Positions 1 to 11,990 of a DNA stretch of 64,000 bases are shown in pieces; position 1 is the stretch's first letter, and each line of letters opens with the position of its first letter. The translations under genes and the position numbers were made by a program. The DNA lies in contig QVRM01002800.1 of NCBI GenBank assembly GCA_003439945.1, forward strand, positions 62,001-126,000, written 5' to 3'. The DNA is from Dermanyssus gallinae (taxonomy: Eukaryota; Arthropoda; Arachnida; Mesostigmata; Dermanyssidae). The notes below the pieces were generated by a model. It did not search any database. It saw only the letters and a list, made by a program, of their open reading frames with translations, and was not told where the DNA came from.

Positions 1-1674
1 TTATGCGCAACTCGAGAACTCAATTCATTCTGACTTCTAAGGATTAGCCTAGTGATTCATCACACTAATATCGCACAGCATTCCTTGAGAGCATCATAAT
101 TGTCATTGTGATGATTATGATTACTGTCATAAAGTAAGTAGCCAGTGGTTTAGTAGCAAAATGCACACATGACTAGCAGCGGTTGTGTGAACGGCTAAGG
201 CACTGAAGAGATATTCTCATGGCTGGCCATTATTTGTTGACAATACTAATGCTGTGTTAAGAAACATTTCCGCCGCAGTACTTAAGGAACGACTTAAAAC
301 GTCTCCCACCTGCTTTCGATGTTTTCGATGATGAGATAAGGCGCAATGAATACGACATTGCAGGGCAGCAGATGTGCAGAGTCGGACGTACACATCCGGA
401 TCCCTGATAGAAAAGAGGTGGTCTAGAGGGATAGTACGCTGATAGCACACTAGTCCTCAAGTACGCTACTGAGGGGCTAGTATGGTACTAACCCAATAGT
501 AGATAGCGGCCGTGCGGCCGCAAGGACATTGGACACACTAGATACCTCAACATGTCCGGCTTTTGGTGTATTGGAAGCTTAGAATTAAAACAACCTCCTT
601 ACGATATAATAGTAAAATATCGGAGAACGGTACAAGTGTAGAAGGAGAACTAGCTAAATTATAATTCTGTGATATGACGATTTAGGCATGGAGGCTCTGG
701 TCGGTGATGACAACAGCAGACGACACGGTGTGGGACTCTCAGCCACTAAACCCCGGGTTCCCCCCACCCCTTATCTCCTTCAGGGCTTTTTTTTGTTTTT
801 TCTTTCTGGGAGGTTTCGGGAATGCATGATGCACATGCGCCACTAGCAGCCTGCGTGACTAGTGTGAGACTCGCAAACCCACGAAACCCGGATTCCTCCC
901 CACCCTCCCAGGCTCGGTATTACTTTGGCATTACATCGAAGCCGTGGGAGGCATCATTACTGAATGACTATCACCGTATCTTAGTGTGATAGTAACCAAA
1001 TTCTGAAAAAATGCTCTTAATGAAGCTTGGCGGTCAGCTTGCTATGCTAAGTGCGGCTTAAACCAAACTGTTCCAGCTGCCCGAATACTGCCCGCTTGCT
1101 GCCATTGTAACATCAAAACATGTTTTTCGTTTTCTGTTTTTAGCCCTTCCTATTATTTTTTTCCACACGTGTGCGTTGTCTTTGCTGAGCACCAGCAGTT
1201 GAGATTAGGTCCATATAGCCCTCTTTTTACGCAATCTTGCTATCGGGTACAGTTTGCCGTTATGTACGCCCTGCATTTAAATCCGGTATAATATACGTCT
1301 AAATTGAAAGATACCTAAAACTCAGAGTGCTTAGGCAGTGAAAGCAGTGGCGACAGTAGTTCAGCCCGTCGAAGTAGCACAAAATAGCAGTTGTATTTTT
1401 GTACGGTTCCTACCGTTCGTATCTGTGTCAGCTGTTTATTTGCATAGCAGCGGTGAGGATGAAGAGAAAGTGTGCTGCTTTGTGTCTGTGTTGTGGGCCG
1501 TATGTTTATTATGATCATATCAATGACAATGGCGTGACAATACAGATGTTGAAGATTATTGTTCAATTATCCTCGTATTGCATCTGGTGGTATCTTTGCT
1601 GCACAAGGTGCACAGCGCGACAGTATGCCCCGCCTAGCCTTAGCTGTGTGCAAATTTAGATTCACAAATACAGA

Positions 1675-1755
1675 GAGATCAAAAACAGAGAGAGGTTAAG
1701 CATTAGAGAGAGTTACAGAGAGACAGGGAGAGAATGGCAGATAGAGAGAGAGAGT
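1675..1755. repeat. GA-rich microsatellite
   Basis: An impure GAGA/CAGAGA run spans this region (for example gagagagagagt near 1744-1755). It is simple-sequence DNA with no coding meaning. Confidence 0.7.
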
Positions 1756-2347
1756 GTGGAAGGCAGGATGCGAGCTAAACAAAACTCAAACGAAATGCCC
1801 TTGTACCCTTTGGTTCGCCATAGGAATGAATGGAGGAAGAATAGGATGTTGGCGTGCTCGAGGCCACAGGCCGTCCGGAGCTCGAATTCGAGCTTCGGCC
1901 CAGCGCAATCAAGACGACCGCAGCCAGCAGCAGAAATCCGGGCGCCGGGCACACCGGAGCGTCTGCCATACGATCATCTAGGACGTGCGGGCGTCGATTC
2001 ACAAGCACACAAATACACAATCGCCCACCATCCAAAATACACACGCATGTCGCAAACATGCACCCAATGAGGTCTGTCTTCGAGTCGACACTTCTGCTCG
2101 ATTGGACACGAGTTGGCCGTAATAATAGTTGCTGTTATAGTAGCAAAGTAGAAGAAAAGTAAAAGCAACAGAAACAGCAGCAGCAGTAGCAGCAGCAGTA
2201 GTAAACACAAGAAGCAGCGCCAATGGGTGCGCCCACCACCACCACATCATTGCCAGCTCCACATCAACAAGCATCGAAGCACATTCGAAAACTCGAAACT
2301 CAATTTTCTGCCGGACCTTTGTTAGGATGCTTATATCTGAGTTTGTT

Positions 2348-2490
2348 GATATTGTTGTTGTTGTTGTTGTTGGTGCTGTCGTTGTTGTTGTTGGTGGTGC
2401 TATCGTTGTTGTTGTTGTTGTTGTTGGTGCTGTCGTTGTTGTTGTTGGTGGTGCTATCGTTGTTGTTGTTGTTGTTGGTGGTGCTGTCGG
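2348..2490. repeat. GTT repeat with 54-bp higher-order unit
   Basis: Runs of GTT/TTG are interrupted by GGTGCTGTC and GGTGGTGCTATC. The GCTGTCG interruption starts at 2375 and again at 2429, and GCTATCG starts at 2399 and again at 2453. This gives an exact 54-bp higher-order period on top of the 3-bp period. One strand reads as poly-Val or poly-Leu and the other as Thr-rich, so the long open frames here (up to 216 codons on the minus strand) are by-products of the repeat. Confidence 0.85.
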
Positions 2491-2846
2491 TGCTATGTAT
2501 GTGATTGGCGGTGACCTCAATGAGTGGCCGCGTCTGGCTGAGCGAGTGCGTTCAGCTTCACGTTCACGAAAATCGAAAGCGGTGCCCGTACAATGACATA
2601 TCGCTCTCTCTCTTTCTCTCTCCCTATATATATATACGTGTGTATGCAAATCTCAATTTCTCATAGGGCCGTAGGGAAGGCAATGAGGCTGTTGTGTGAG
2701 GCTCGTTTACCCGCTGTGCGAAAGAACCTCTGCCGCTTTATCGACACTAGCGTACCCAAGCACCCCTTTCTCCGACGTACACCTGTATGTTTATACATGT
2801 ATGCATGCACCGAAATGGTACGCACATACAAAGATTGCTGCATAAG

Positions 2847-2894
2847 CAATAACAACAGCAGCAACAACAGCAACAACAACAACAACAACAACAA
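2847..2894. repeat. (CAA)n microsatellite
   Basis: AACAACAGCAACAAC-type runs end in an uninterrupted AAC tract of about 10 units. It is simple-sequence DNA. Confidence 0.85.
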
Positions 2895-3675
2895 TTGAAC
2901 TCAGCACACAGACGCACCCTTTTGCGAACCCGATGGCCGTAGCTTAGCCAACATAGATTGGCTGGACATTGAATCCATCTCTTAAAATCTGTTGTTTGAG
3001 CTTAAAGTTTCCGACACGCTCGCGCTTGAAAACGGACTCGTTAAGCCCAGCAATTGGTGGGCGAAACGAAACTCATTTAAGACCACCTCGACTAGAACAC
3101 CAACAGGATCAACAATAACAACAAACACAACAGCAACGGGAAAACAAAGCAAACAAATGGCGAGAAATGGGTTCGAATCCCTAGATAAAAAGTTTTATAA
3201 GTAGATATTTTTTTATGTGCGTATATACTCTATATTAAATTAAAAATATATATATTTGCGCTTCTATGTCGGATTTTTTTCCGTGTCTATATATATATAT
3301 ATAATTTCATTTATTCAATGTAATCAATCATTCAGGGTATATATATATATATATATTTGTAAAATACATATCGCTCGTATCTCTTACTGGCTGCCTGCGA
3401 TGTAGACCCCGGACGGGTCATCCGAGGAGGCTCTCACGGTCAGATAATATTATCATATTTTCGACATGCTCGATACGCTCAGTTGAGTACGCACGACTCT
3501 AGCCATATACTAGGCATCACAAGTATCTATGACAACAGTGCTCAACGATAAGTGAAAATCTACAATTGGTATGTACTATATGTATATACAGACAAGATGT
3601 ACCCGTTTTTTGTATGTACAATAATTAGTACAGCTTAATTTGCATTTTCTCAGTGAAATCAATCGCCCAACAATC

Positions 3676-3711
<36 letters not shown>

Positions 3712-4003
3712 CCTCTTACGTAACAAAAAAACAAATATGTTTCTTTTTTTTTATTATAACATTTTGAACAGATGAAATACTCATTTCTAATGAAATACAA
3801 TATCGAAAAAATGGTAACCTTGTTTGGTTCTTACAAGCTGTATACGAAACACCAAATTTTTTTGCATCCTCTTATCTAAATAGGGCTTAATTACATTAAT
3901 AATTCAATATTCAATATAGGTACTTAGTTCGGTGATAGTCGTGGGCTTTATGACGTAAAGTTTACTCATGAAAAAAACAGATTGAAATGCGCAAAAGATT
4001 CAG

Positions 4004-4186
4004 GTGTCGAGCCCGGTGGCGTGGTGGGTGCATCCGCCTGCGCCTCGCAACCGGAGGAGACACATAGGTGCGCGGGTTCGAGCCGCACCGTTGCACATTT
4101 GTATTAATGGGGGTAGTCCGTCTGTGAAGCAATGCGAAAAGCAGTCCCGTGGACGTTAAATCTTGGCTGAGGGTCAGCCCGAAAAC
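4004..4186 (+). mobile_element. tRNA-derived SINE, copy 1
   Basis: A tRNA-like head begins with TGTCGAGCCCGGTGGCGTGG, which holds a box A-like segment. A box B-like GGGTTCGAGCC follows near 4076, then a non-tRNA body ending in GTCAGCCCGAAAAC. Three more copies of the same structure occur at 16385-16529, 24063-24230 and 38698-38875, which identifies a dispersed family. A split A/B pol III promoter is the defining feature of tRNA-derived SINEs. It is not a functional tRNA gene, because the cloverleaf cannot be drawn with a canonical anticodon loop. This copy and the one at 38698 are the best preserved. Confidence 0.8.
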
Positions 4187-4194
4187 TTAAAGAG

Positions 4195-4520
4195 CCAGGT
4201 ATTGGGCACGTTGCCAAACCGATGTTTTCGGGCATTTTTCATACTGTCGGCTACAGAGGCGATATATTCAGCCAGACGAGCACTCTGTGATCTTCCACGA
4301 TTTGACACACCACGTACTGAACCTCTCCTGTGAAATGTTTGCACAAGTCCACGAATAGTGTTTCTACAATACTAGTTATGTCGATCGAAAGTTGCACGAA
4401 TAATTCGCCAGCATGCCCCTACAGTTGCCCCATCCAGTATAAATTTGCACAATCCCTACGCGTTCTTCCGTTGAGTAATGCTGCATCCTGGATATGGCAC
4501 TGATGTACATGATTGTGCAA
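4195..4520 (-). pseudogene. Broken transposase N-terminus, IS630/Tc1/mariner superfamily
   Basis: Read on the minus strand from about 4490, the sequence gives MQHYSTEERVGIVQIYTG and then, after frame breaks, RGSVRGVSNRGRSQSARLAE followed by YIASVADSM. This resembles the helix-turn-helix N-terminus of arthropod transposases that begin with a Y-S-x-E-x-R motif and carry a GSV...GR.RSAR linker. The catalytic part is absent. The C-terminal half of a similar transposase lies at 44130-44570. It abuts SINE copy 1. Assignment is by remembered family motifs only. Confidence 0.5.
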
Positions 4521-4555
4521 ATTTATCTTAAATAGGGCAACTCTACGGGCGGTAC

Positions 4556-4558
<3 letters not shown>

Positions 4559-4602
<44 letters not shown>
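4559..4602. repeat. (TA)n tract
   Basis: About 22 uninterrupted TA units. It directly follows the transposase fragment at 4195-4520. Confidence 0.95.
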
Positions 4603-4605
<3 letters not shown>

Positions 4606-5009
4606 GCTATCCAAATGTGCAAAAAACGATTCTAAGAAAACTACATGTGTTTATTAAACATATATTTGTGATGCTGTTTGATTACTAACGCACACAAGAC
4701 AACTACGACAAGACGAAGAACAAATGATTAATTACGCTTAAGCACGATGTGGCACAACAAAAGAGGTAACGGGAAAGCAACCACCACTAGAAATCGAGTG
4801 CAACAGCCCAGTTCGTCGGCTACGTTACGGGTCGATCGGTATGTTCTAGCTAAGGCTAAGGATTATGTCAATATCCACAGATTTTGTCTGGTTTTGCCAC
4901 GCGATTTTAGTGAAGTGACGACGACAACGAGGACTTCGTGCTTGTCTATAGATCCAGCGTGTCATAAGTAAGTATTCACATAAATATCAATGTTAGCAAC
5001 GTTTTCTTG

Positions 5010-5022
5010 TATATATATATAT

Positions 5023-5103
<81 letters not shown>

Positions 5104-5137
5104 TATATATATTATATATTATATATATATATATATA
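5010..5137. repeat. Long (TA)n tract
   Basis: About 128 bp of TA repeats with GGTA and TTATA interruptions. Tyr-Ile translations across it are artefacts. Confidence 0.95.
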
Positions 5138-5613
5138 AGCATGCGTATATGTGCACTCAAGCACAACGTACACAATCGGGACTAGCAGAAGGAGCAGCTG
5201 TTGTTGTTGTTGTCGTTGTTTTTGTTGTTGTTGTTGTTGTTGCATTTGATGATGCCGCCGCTGCTGCTGCCGTTGCTATTGTAGCCCGTAGGAGAGCGGT
5301 GTATCTATAGCGTTTCCCGCGTAACACGGCAGCAAGGCAAACCTGTATGCACAGGTACGACAGACACCCATCAATTCGCCCACTCACGAGATACTTCCAC
5401 ACACAAATACAACGATCAACCGCTCGCCGCTGGCTACGCTTAAGCGACTCACTCATTGGCAGATAAAGCTCACCCCCCCCCCCTTCCCCCAGCCTGCTCG
5501 CAACGTGTCTACGGATTCGTTCGTATACGCTTACAACGATATATACCGGCACGTTTAGGCATACGTACATGTGGACTGAGCGTGCGCATGTGTGTGCATA
5601 AATGCACAAAAAC

Positions 5614-5616
<3 letters not shown>

Positions 5617-5670
<54 letters not shown>

Positions 5671-5730
5671 TGCAGTACTTATATATATATATATATATAT
5701 ATAAGTGCAGTACTTATATATATATATATA
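5617..5730. repeat. (TA)n tract with repeated AGTGCAGTACTT interruptions
   Basis: A pure TA run of about 52 bp is followed by two copies of AAGTGCAGTACTT, each embedded in TA repeats, and a degenerate third (ACATAAGTGCATTG). The core AAGT...ACTT is palindromic, and the period between copies is about 35 bp. Confidence 0.85.
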
Positions 5731-7097
5731 CATAAGTGCATTGCGCTAAGCAATCAAAAGCTATACCAGCAGCCGCATTAGCAGCAGCGCCAGACCTCCA
5801 GAGACAGGAACATAACGAAAAGCGGCTGGCCCCAATGCTAACGGAATCTGTACGAGGACTAGCACCAACAACAACAACAGCAACAGCAGCAGCAGCGCAC
5901 TGCCAGCATCCGTCAGAGTAGCATCGAAAATATTAGCAACGGAACCAGCTCAGCGCGATGCTTTTCTGTAAAGAGGGGTGTGTGGGATGGGGGGGTGCAC
6001 TGGAATGAGGTGCTGTGGTGGGGTGCTGTGGCGGGATACGGTGGGGTGGGTCGAATCGACGCGGCTTAACCTATTCCTCCCTCCTCCGTCTTTCTTCTCG
6101 TCGTCCGGACTCCACCCAACAGCAACAACAACAACTGGCGGCACAACCGTTCGCCACCGATGATGTCGCCACTGCGTCCGTCGCGCTCATGTGAGTTTGG
6201 CCCTTATTCAGAAATTCATTTAGGCACTCATGTGCGGACGTGTACACACACATACGTATATATATGTGTATATATATATATATATATATACGTGTGTCTA
6301 GACCTACAAATACATGCATAGGTCTGTCTATACCTACAAATACATACATACGTCTCTCAATACATACAAATACATATGTACGTCGGTCTGTCCCTCTATA
6401 TAGATAGGCTCAATCATATCTACGCATGACACGACTACGGCACGGCAGTCAACAACGGTACACAGAGCAAGCCATCCATTCAGTCATTCAGTCAGCCTGG
6501 CACATGGTTCAGGCACCGTTGGTGCGTTCTTTCGTCCATTCGTCCGTCATGTGCCATGCTGCGGCCCCGTTAACGCTTGTCTGGTGTTCTTTACTTGTTA
6601 TTGTTGTTATTGTTATGGTGTTGGCTTGGATCGCCGTGGGCGCGTTCTGAGCTCTAGAAAGGAGAACATCAAGAGAAGTACACAAACTATAGAATAATAT
6701 ACTTTGAGAGCGGAGCGTCTCAAGAACCACAATCGGAAAGTGATTGAGAGGTCGGGAAGGAGAAATTAAAAGTATGGGAAATTGAGGGGGAAGGGGAGGG
6801 AGATATAGACAGAAAGAGGATAAACAGCAAGAACTCGGTAAAGATGATCGGATGAGCGAATCCGGGAGAGGAGCCCATTGACCTGCCGAAACGAGTCTAG
6901 TCAACTCTGTTGAAGCTCTATCGAATTGGCAGAACAAAGAGAAAGACCCGCTATGGCCGTTCGTACGCCAACCAGCTAACGCCCTACGATGACAGCTGTA
7001 AAGTTGACTCTTCTTGAATAGGTAAATAGTCCAACTCAATTGTATAATTGAAACATTGTATTTAAAAAGCGAGACAACGTATGCATGTATGTATATA

Positions 7098-7129
<32 letters not shown>

Positions 7130-7149
7130 CGGGGTCTCCAATACGGCTA

Positions 7150-8105
7150 TGTACCTATTTTAAGGTCTGGTCGAACTGGGCTAGAATATAATGTTTACAA
7201 TGAAGAGAAGGGCCCGAAACGTTTTGTTTACGAGTAAGAATTAAACTTATAATAATTCTGCTCTAATATAAACTTATAGCTATTCTGCCTTTTCTCTTAC
7301 ATGGTTGTGCAGAATCTAGGTTACGGCGGGAGAACCAGTCAACGCGCAAGCTAGGGCGAATAGCGGGATTAAGAAAAGTCTTAAAAAAATCAATATGTTG
7401 TTATGTTTGTAACATGTTACTACGACCCAAAATCTGCGCCTAAAAGGCTATTCTCGGGTAATAGCATTTTTAATGCTTATTATTTTTGGACCAAAGTGAT
7501 GGTGCTGCGTTACGCAGTTTCCAAGCAACTAAGTTTTTTCGAAATCCATAGTTGTTATGTTTTAGGTTGAAGCTTTTACGTTCAGAACCGTAAATAAATG
7601 CCTTATCCCCCTCCTTTCAATGGGAAAACATATTTTCTTGCCGAGTTCTATTAAACTCCAAAATGTGTACTATATGTTCTGATACACCATTGCTGGACAT
7701 TAAATTTAATATTGCCCGAGAATAGTCTTTTAGACGTACATTTTTGGTTTATTTGGCAAACTATACAGTTCTGAACGTAAAAACTTTAACGAAAGACAAA
7801 ACAACATATCGACCTTTTATGACTTTCCTTGATCCCGCAATTTGCCCTTCGCTAGCTTGCGTCGGGTGTCCCTCCTATTATGCAGAATTTTCTGCCGAAT
7901 ACGGTATGATTGGTTCCTTCGTGCGTTGACTGGTTCTCCCGCAAACGTAGATTTTGCACAACAATGTTTGAGAAACAAGGCAGAATAGCTACTTTTCTCA
8001 ATTTTATCTTCACTTCTAAACAAGACGTTTCCGCCCCTCCTTACGTTGGGGAAAATTATTTTTTGTTAAGTTATGCCTAGCCTTAAAACTGTTACATGCA
8101 GTTGT
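7150..8105. mobile_element. Foldback-type non-autonomous DNA element, copy 1
   Basis: The left arm (about 7150-7480) and right arm (about 7740-8105) are diverged inverted copies of each other. For example, GGGAGAACCAGTCAACGC at 7328 is mirrored by GCGTTGACTGGTTCTCCCGC near 7922. AGGCTATTCTCGGGTAATA on the left matches the reverse complement of TATTGCCCGAGAATAGTCTT on the right. No open frame of meaning is present. The element is bordered by TA tracts (7096-7129 and 8118-8149). A second copy with the same arms is at 41868-42900. Its family is unknown to me; a TA-targeting non-autonomous element is the simplest reading. Confidence 0.7.
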
Positions 8106-8112
8106 GCAACCT

Positions 8113-8117
<5 letters not shown>

Positions 8118-8149
<32 letters not shown>
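8118..8149. repeat. (TA)n tract
   Basis: About 16 TA units mark the right border of foldback copy 1. Confidence 0.95.
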
Positions 8150-8154
<5 letters not shown>

Positions 8155-8799
8155 CAGCCTGGATCTGTATATTCCAAACAATAGCTAAGACCCGATCTTC
8201 CACACGGTCGATCTAACACTATGCAACGATATAATGGCAAATAAAATAAAATGAACAGTGCTCACTGATGAAGAAGATCTCAGTCGTCTTCTTCTTCTAT
8301 GACAGCACTATTGCATTGAGTTTACGATTAATATCGTAGCTTATAACAGACATTACAGCATCGAAGGGATCTTCAAGAGCAAACTTAAGGGCCTGCACCA
8401 GGGCAACTATGCCCTCTCACCCAAAAAGGGCTACCTGCCAGCCAAAATACTTGCGCAACAGCGTTATAGCGCAAAAACGGACAGATTGTAATAGCGCCAG
8501 AAGGGATCTCAAAAACGCCGGACGATTTGCTCGGTCGAGATTATTGCCTTAGACAATTATATAAGATGTAGGGCGCTTTAAAGAAAATTAATGAAAAGCA
8601 AAAGGCTCTGATGGCGACAAATTCAAAATTACATGCAGGACGAACCATAAAAACTTACAGAATGGCTTAAGGAATAGGCAGACAGGCTCCAAAATTGCAC
8701 TGCCAGGCACAGAAATCGTAAACATGTTAAACAAACTCGTTCCATAGCATGCACATTTTAATAGAGAAGCATACGTACGAAGAAAAAACTCTCAAAAAA

Positions 8800-10450
8800 A
8801 ATTACCGCTTATCACACGCGCAGAGATAATGATAGCAGAGTAGAGGCTCAAACTAGAGAAGTCTCCGGGGCCCGACGGCATTCCGCTTATGTCGGTAAAG
8901 ATGCTCTTCAAGGGACACCCGGAGGCGGTAGCGACAGGTTTTACCACGGCGATGGCAAGTGGGAAAATGCCTAGAGACTGAAAGGGGGCAAAGGTGGTCC
9001 TGATTCCTAAAGGTAACGGATGGTAAATACCCATATGTCTCCTAAACACCCTAGCAAGATAGAAGACATATAGAGGCAAAATAGAAGACAGACTTAGTGC
9101 GTTTGCGTTTAGAGCAGTATGGTTTCTTATTGGCCAGCCCATATGGATCTTCGCAAGAACAGATCACTCGCGGTGATATAACGAATTACAGCCAATGCTG
9201 CCAAACTTGCTTCAAAGTTTGCCTATATACAAACCGAAACTATTTTTGCAGTCCTTCTAGATCCCAGGAACGCGTTTAACAGTCTGCCGTGAAAAGGGAC
9301 TCACACCCATTCTTGTGAGGGCCGTTTCGGGGTACCTGGATGAGGAGTTTTTAGCGGCACAGTGGATATATACATGACGGCAGGAGATCCAAAAGGGTCA
9401 ATCCTGAGCCCCCTGCTTTAGAACATTACATTTAACAAGGTCCTGATACAGCAAAGTCTACCACAGAAAGTAGGGATCATGGCTCTCTGGTTGACAGAGA
9501 CGGATGGATGGACCTGGGCTACAACTTGCCCCGGAAACGAGCGATGCCATTCTCCTGATAGGGAGGAAACGAGTGAGCAGCATGAAATAAATGGCGGCGT
9601 GTCAGGAAATCAAACAAGTAACAGAAACCGTAGTGTCCTACTAGACAAGAATTCAGGAGCACTAACCACATTAAGAAATGCACGGCCAAGGCGACTAAAG
9701 CGGCTAACGTGATAAGCAAGAACCTGCCGAACTTACACGGACCGCGGGAGTAACGGCAACGACCGGCAACGACGAAGCAACTGCACTCTTCGCGGTGCCA
9801 GTCTGGCGGCACCACAACCGGAAAACGATGACGACAATAGAGGCTCTAAAAACATGCAGAAAACAGCGGTGCTTAGAATTCTGCAGGGCTACTCCAATGT
9901 TAGCACGAGCCAGCCTTTTTGCTGGCTAGTTCCCCACCCTGGGACTTTAAAGTATACAAAAAATTAAGTATGTGAAAAGGAGGGCCTGAATCCTACAAAA
10001 AGACTGGGGAGAGAGAACGATAGTACGAAGAATGGGATTCCACCCTCACAGGCTCACTTGCTCGCTCACTGCACTTACGCATTCACTTCGTCTGCATCCG
10101 GGACATAAAAAAAAGTGGATAAACCGTCCTGCGTGGAAAATGAACGAATCTTTTTCGTATAGGCATAGGCCCTCGGAAACCTGCAAGAATTGTGTGGTCG
10201 GCATCGACGATGACCCCGAGCACACTACTGAAATGCAAAGGCGAGTAGTTGGAGCACCAGACCTGCCGAGAAGTAACATGAAGATGTTTATGGAGCACAT
10301 ATGAGGCACAGCATCAGCCTGGAAGCAAGGCAAGAAAATGGCAACTGCAGTAATGAAGAAGAAAGCCGAGCTCGAGAGGTACAAAAGAGAACGGATAGCG
10401 CTTAACAGATGACGTGGCTTGTAAGAAAACAGGTTTGCAGGTATTGGGAC
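8800..10450 (+). mobile_element. R1-type LINE, broken ORF2 (reverse transcriptase and C-terminus)
   Basis: Recognisable pieces in order on the + strand are: KSPGPDGIP at about 8855; AVLLDPRNAFNSLP at about 9247-9290, an R1-clade reverse transcriptase block (usually DxRNAF..xxW); GDPKGSILSPLL at about 9380-9420; and a C-terminal zinc segment YRHRPSETCKNCVVGIDDDPEH at 10161-10221, followed by a charged tail. Numerous stops and frame changes separate them. The catalytic FADD block is not legible. The endonuclease and ORF1 are missing or unreadable, so this is a 5'-truncated dead copy. The order of blocks matches non-LTR retrotransposon ORF2. Confidence 0.75.
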
Positions 10451-11522
10451 AAGCACGTCGGATTGGTGTTTGATCTATGGATAGAACATTTTGACGTAGA
10501 AAATAATAAGCATTTGGTGTAAAAATCATGCCACTTTAGTGTATGCGCTTACTCCGATAAGATTTCCGGGCAGGTTATCAATACTATATGATAAGTCCAA
10601 AATACGTACAAAAAATTGACAATGCCAACTAAGTATAGTATCTGCAAGGAATGCCTGACAACCTGTTGTCGTAGATCTTTTCTTAGTTGCGTACGTCGAC
10701 ATATAACCCTCTGTGTATTGATATGCGACACTATGTTTTGATTAAATGAGCAAAATTATATTTTTGAGGTAGTTCTCATACAATTATGCTTGTTGAAGAG
10801 TAAGTTCATATATCCAGAATTCGGTTAGGAGGCACGACAAAAAGCCAAAATATTAATAAAATGACTTATTGGTTAATTAATTATATTTTATTCCTTGGCT
10901 GATACTATTTACTATACCAATTCGAGTTGCACAATTTAACTATGGCACCACGAATATTTAGTTTGACAACGGCACTCCTCAAAGTTCGCTAAATATTATT
11001 TGCTATATTTGAGTCGGCAAAAAATATACATATATTTGTATCGATTTAGCCGGCTTTGAAAATCACAGGACTGGCAAAGTCCCCTGAGTTGACAGGAAGC
11101 TTAAAATCTCTGAAGCATTGCCCTGTTGCACCTGAATAGGGAGCCCATCTAAAATAAACTCTCCAGCTAGATCATCTCTTGCCGATGTGATGAGTCTTTG
11201 AAGACGTCCATTTTGAAACTTTCATGTCAATACGACAAGTGCTTTCTTCTGAACAAAAAAATAAAGTTTTTAAAGCTAGCTGGTTGCACATCGTATTAGG
11301 ATTCCAGATTGCTGTTTTCCTCGCCTTCCCTTTGCTTGGCGTCAGTGGCTGCGACTCACTTCTATTTTTCAAGACGCAGCTCTTCTATAAGATAGCACAA
11401 GAGTGTCCTTGACAGTCTCGCTAGTAAATTTGGTGTACTTCGGGCAACGAGTGTAAATCTGATTTAGAAAATTGACAAGTTCGAGGCGTCCAGCAATGCA
11501 GGGTAACACATTATCTGTAAAA

Positions 11523-11524
<2 letters not shown>

Positions 11525-11585
<61 letters not shown>
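11525..11585. repeat. (TA)n tract
   Basis: About 30 TA units. Confidence 0.95.
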
Positions 11586-11590
<5 letters not shown>

Positions 11591-11922
11591 ATATATATAT
11601 ACTTGTAGATACAAGGGATGTGTGGGCACACAACCTCAACACTCTGTTTCAAGCATTTTTGGACTTTACTTTTCAACTCACACCTACAGATAACTCTGTT
11701 TCTATAAAAATCCATATTAAAAGGTCGTCAAAACCGTGTTTTGGCATGTTGGATTCCCACATTCAATCGCACACGGCACAAATACCATTAATAGCTATTT
11801 GCATCATTGATTTGATATTGATTGACAACGCCTGCCAGTCAAACTAAAAATTACAAAAAAAAAAAAATATATATATATATATATATATTACAATTATGTT
11901 TATTTCACTCTAATTGAGTATA

Positions 11923-11925
<3 letters not shown>

Positions 11926-11989
<64 letters not shown>
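11926..11989. repeat. (TA)n tract
   Basis: About 32 TA units, 340 bp from the tract at 11525. Confidence 0.95.

Positions 11990-11990
<1 letters not shown>

Larger units (their letters stand above)
1..3990. other. Intergenic or intronic DNA without a recognised gene
   Basis: I see no protein family in either strand here. Open frames are short or are translations of low-complexity DNA. The stretch contains a GA-rich run (about 1675-1755), a GTT higher-order repeat (about 2348-2490), a CAA run (about 2847-2894) and several short TA runs after 3230. Two related motifs of about 50 bases, each with a GTGNGACTC core and a C-rich tail, occur near 729-775 and 860-905; they look like old copies of one short sequence. 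UTRs or regulatory DNA of a gene outside the window cannot be excluded. Confidence 0.5.
4620..7090. other. Microsatellite-rich DNA without a recognised gene
   Basis: Contains the large TA tracts at 5010-5137 and 5617-5730, a GTT run at about 5197-5242, a C-rich run near 5470, a G-rich T-poor stretch at about 5970-6050 and TA/CATA runs at 6250-6290. A frame starting at 4747 ends just before a donor-like ATAAGTAAGTATT at about 4966, so a host exon is conceivable, but the peptide resembles nothing I know. Confidence 0.45.

Noticed and set aside
1999..2649. 216-codon Thr-rich minus-strand frame
   Set aside because: The Thr-rich core is the reverse complement of the GTT repeat; the remaining parts resemble no family.
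4747..4971. Possible host exon ending at a GTAAGT donor
   Set aside because: The donor-like site is good, but the frame has no acceptor with support, no homology and sits next to microsatellites.
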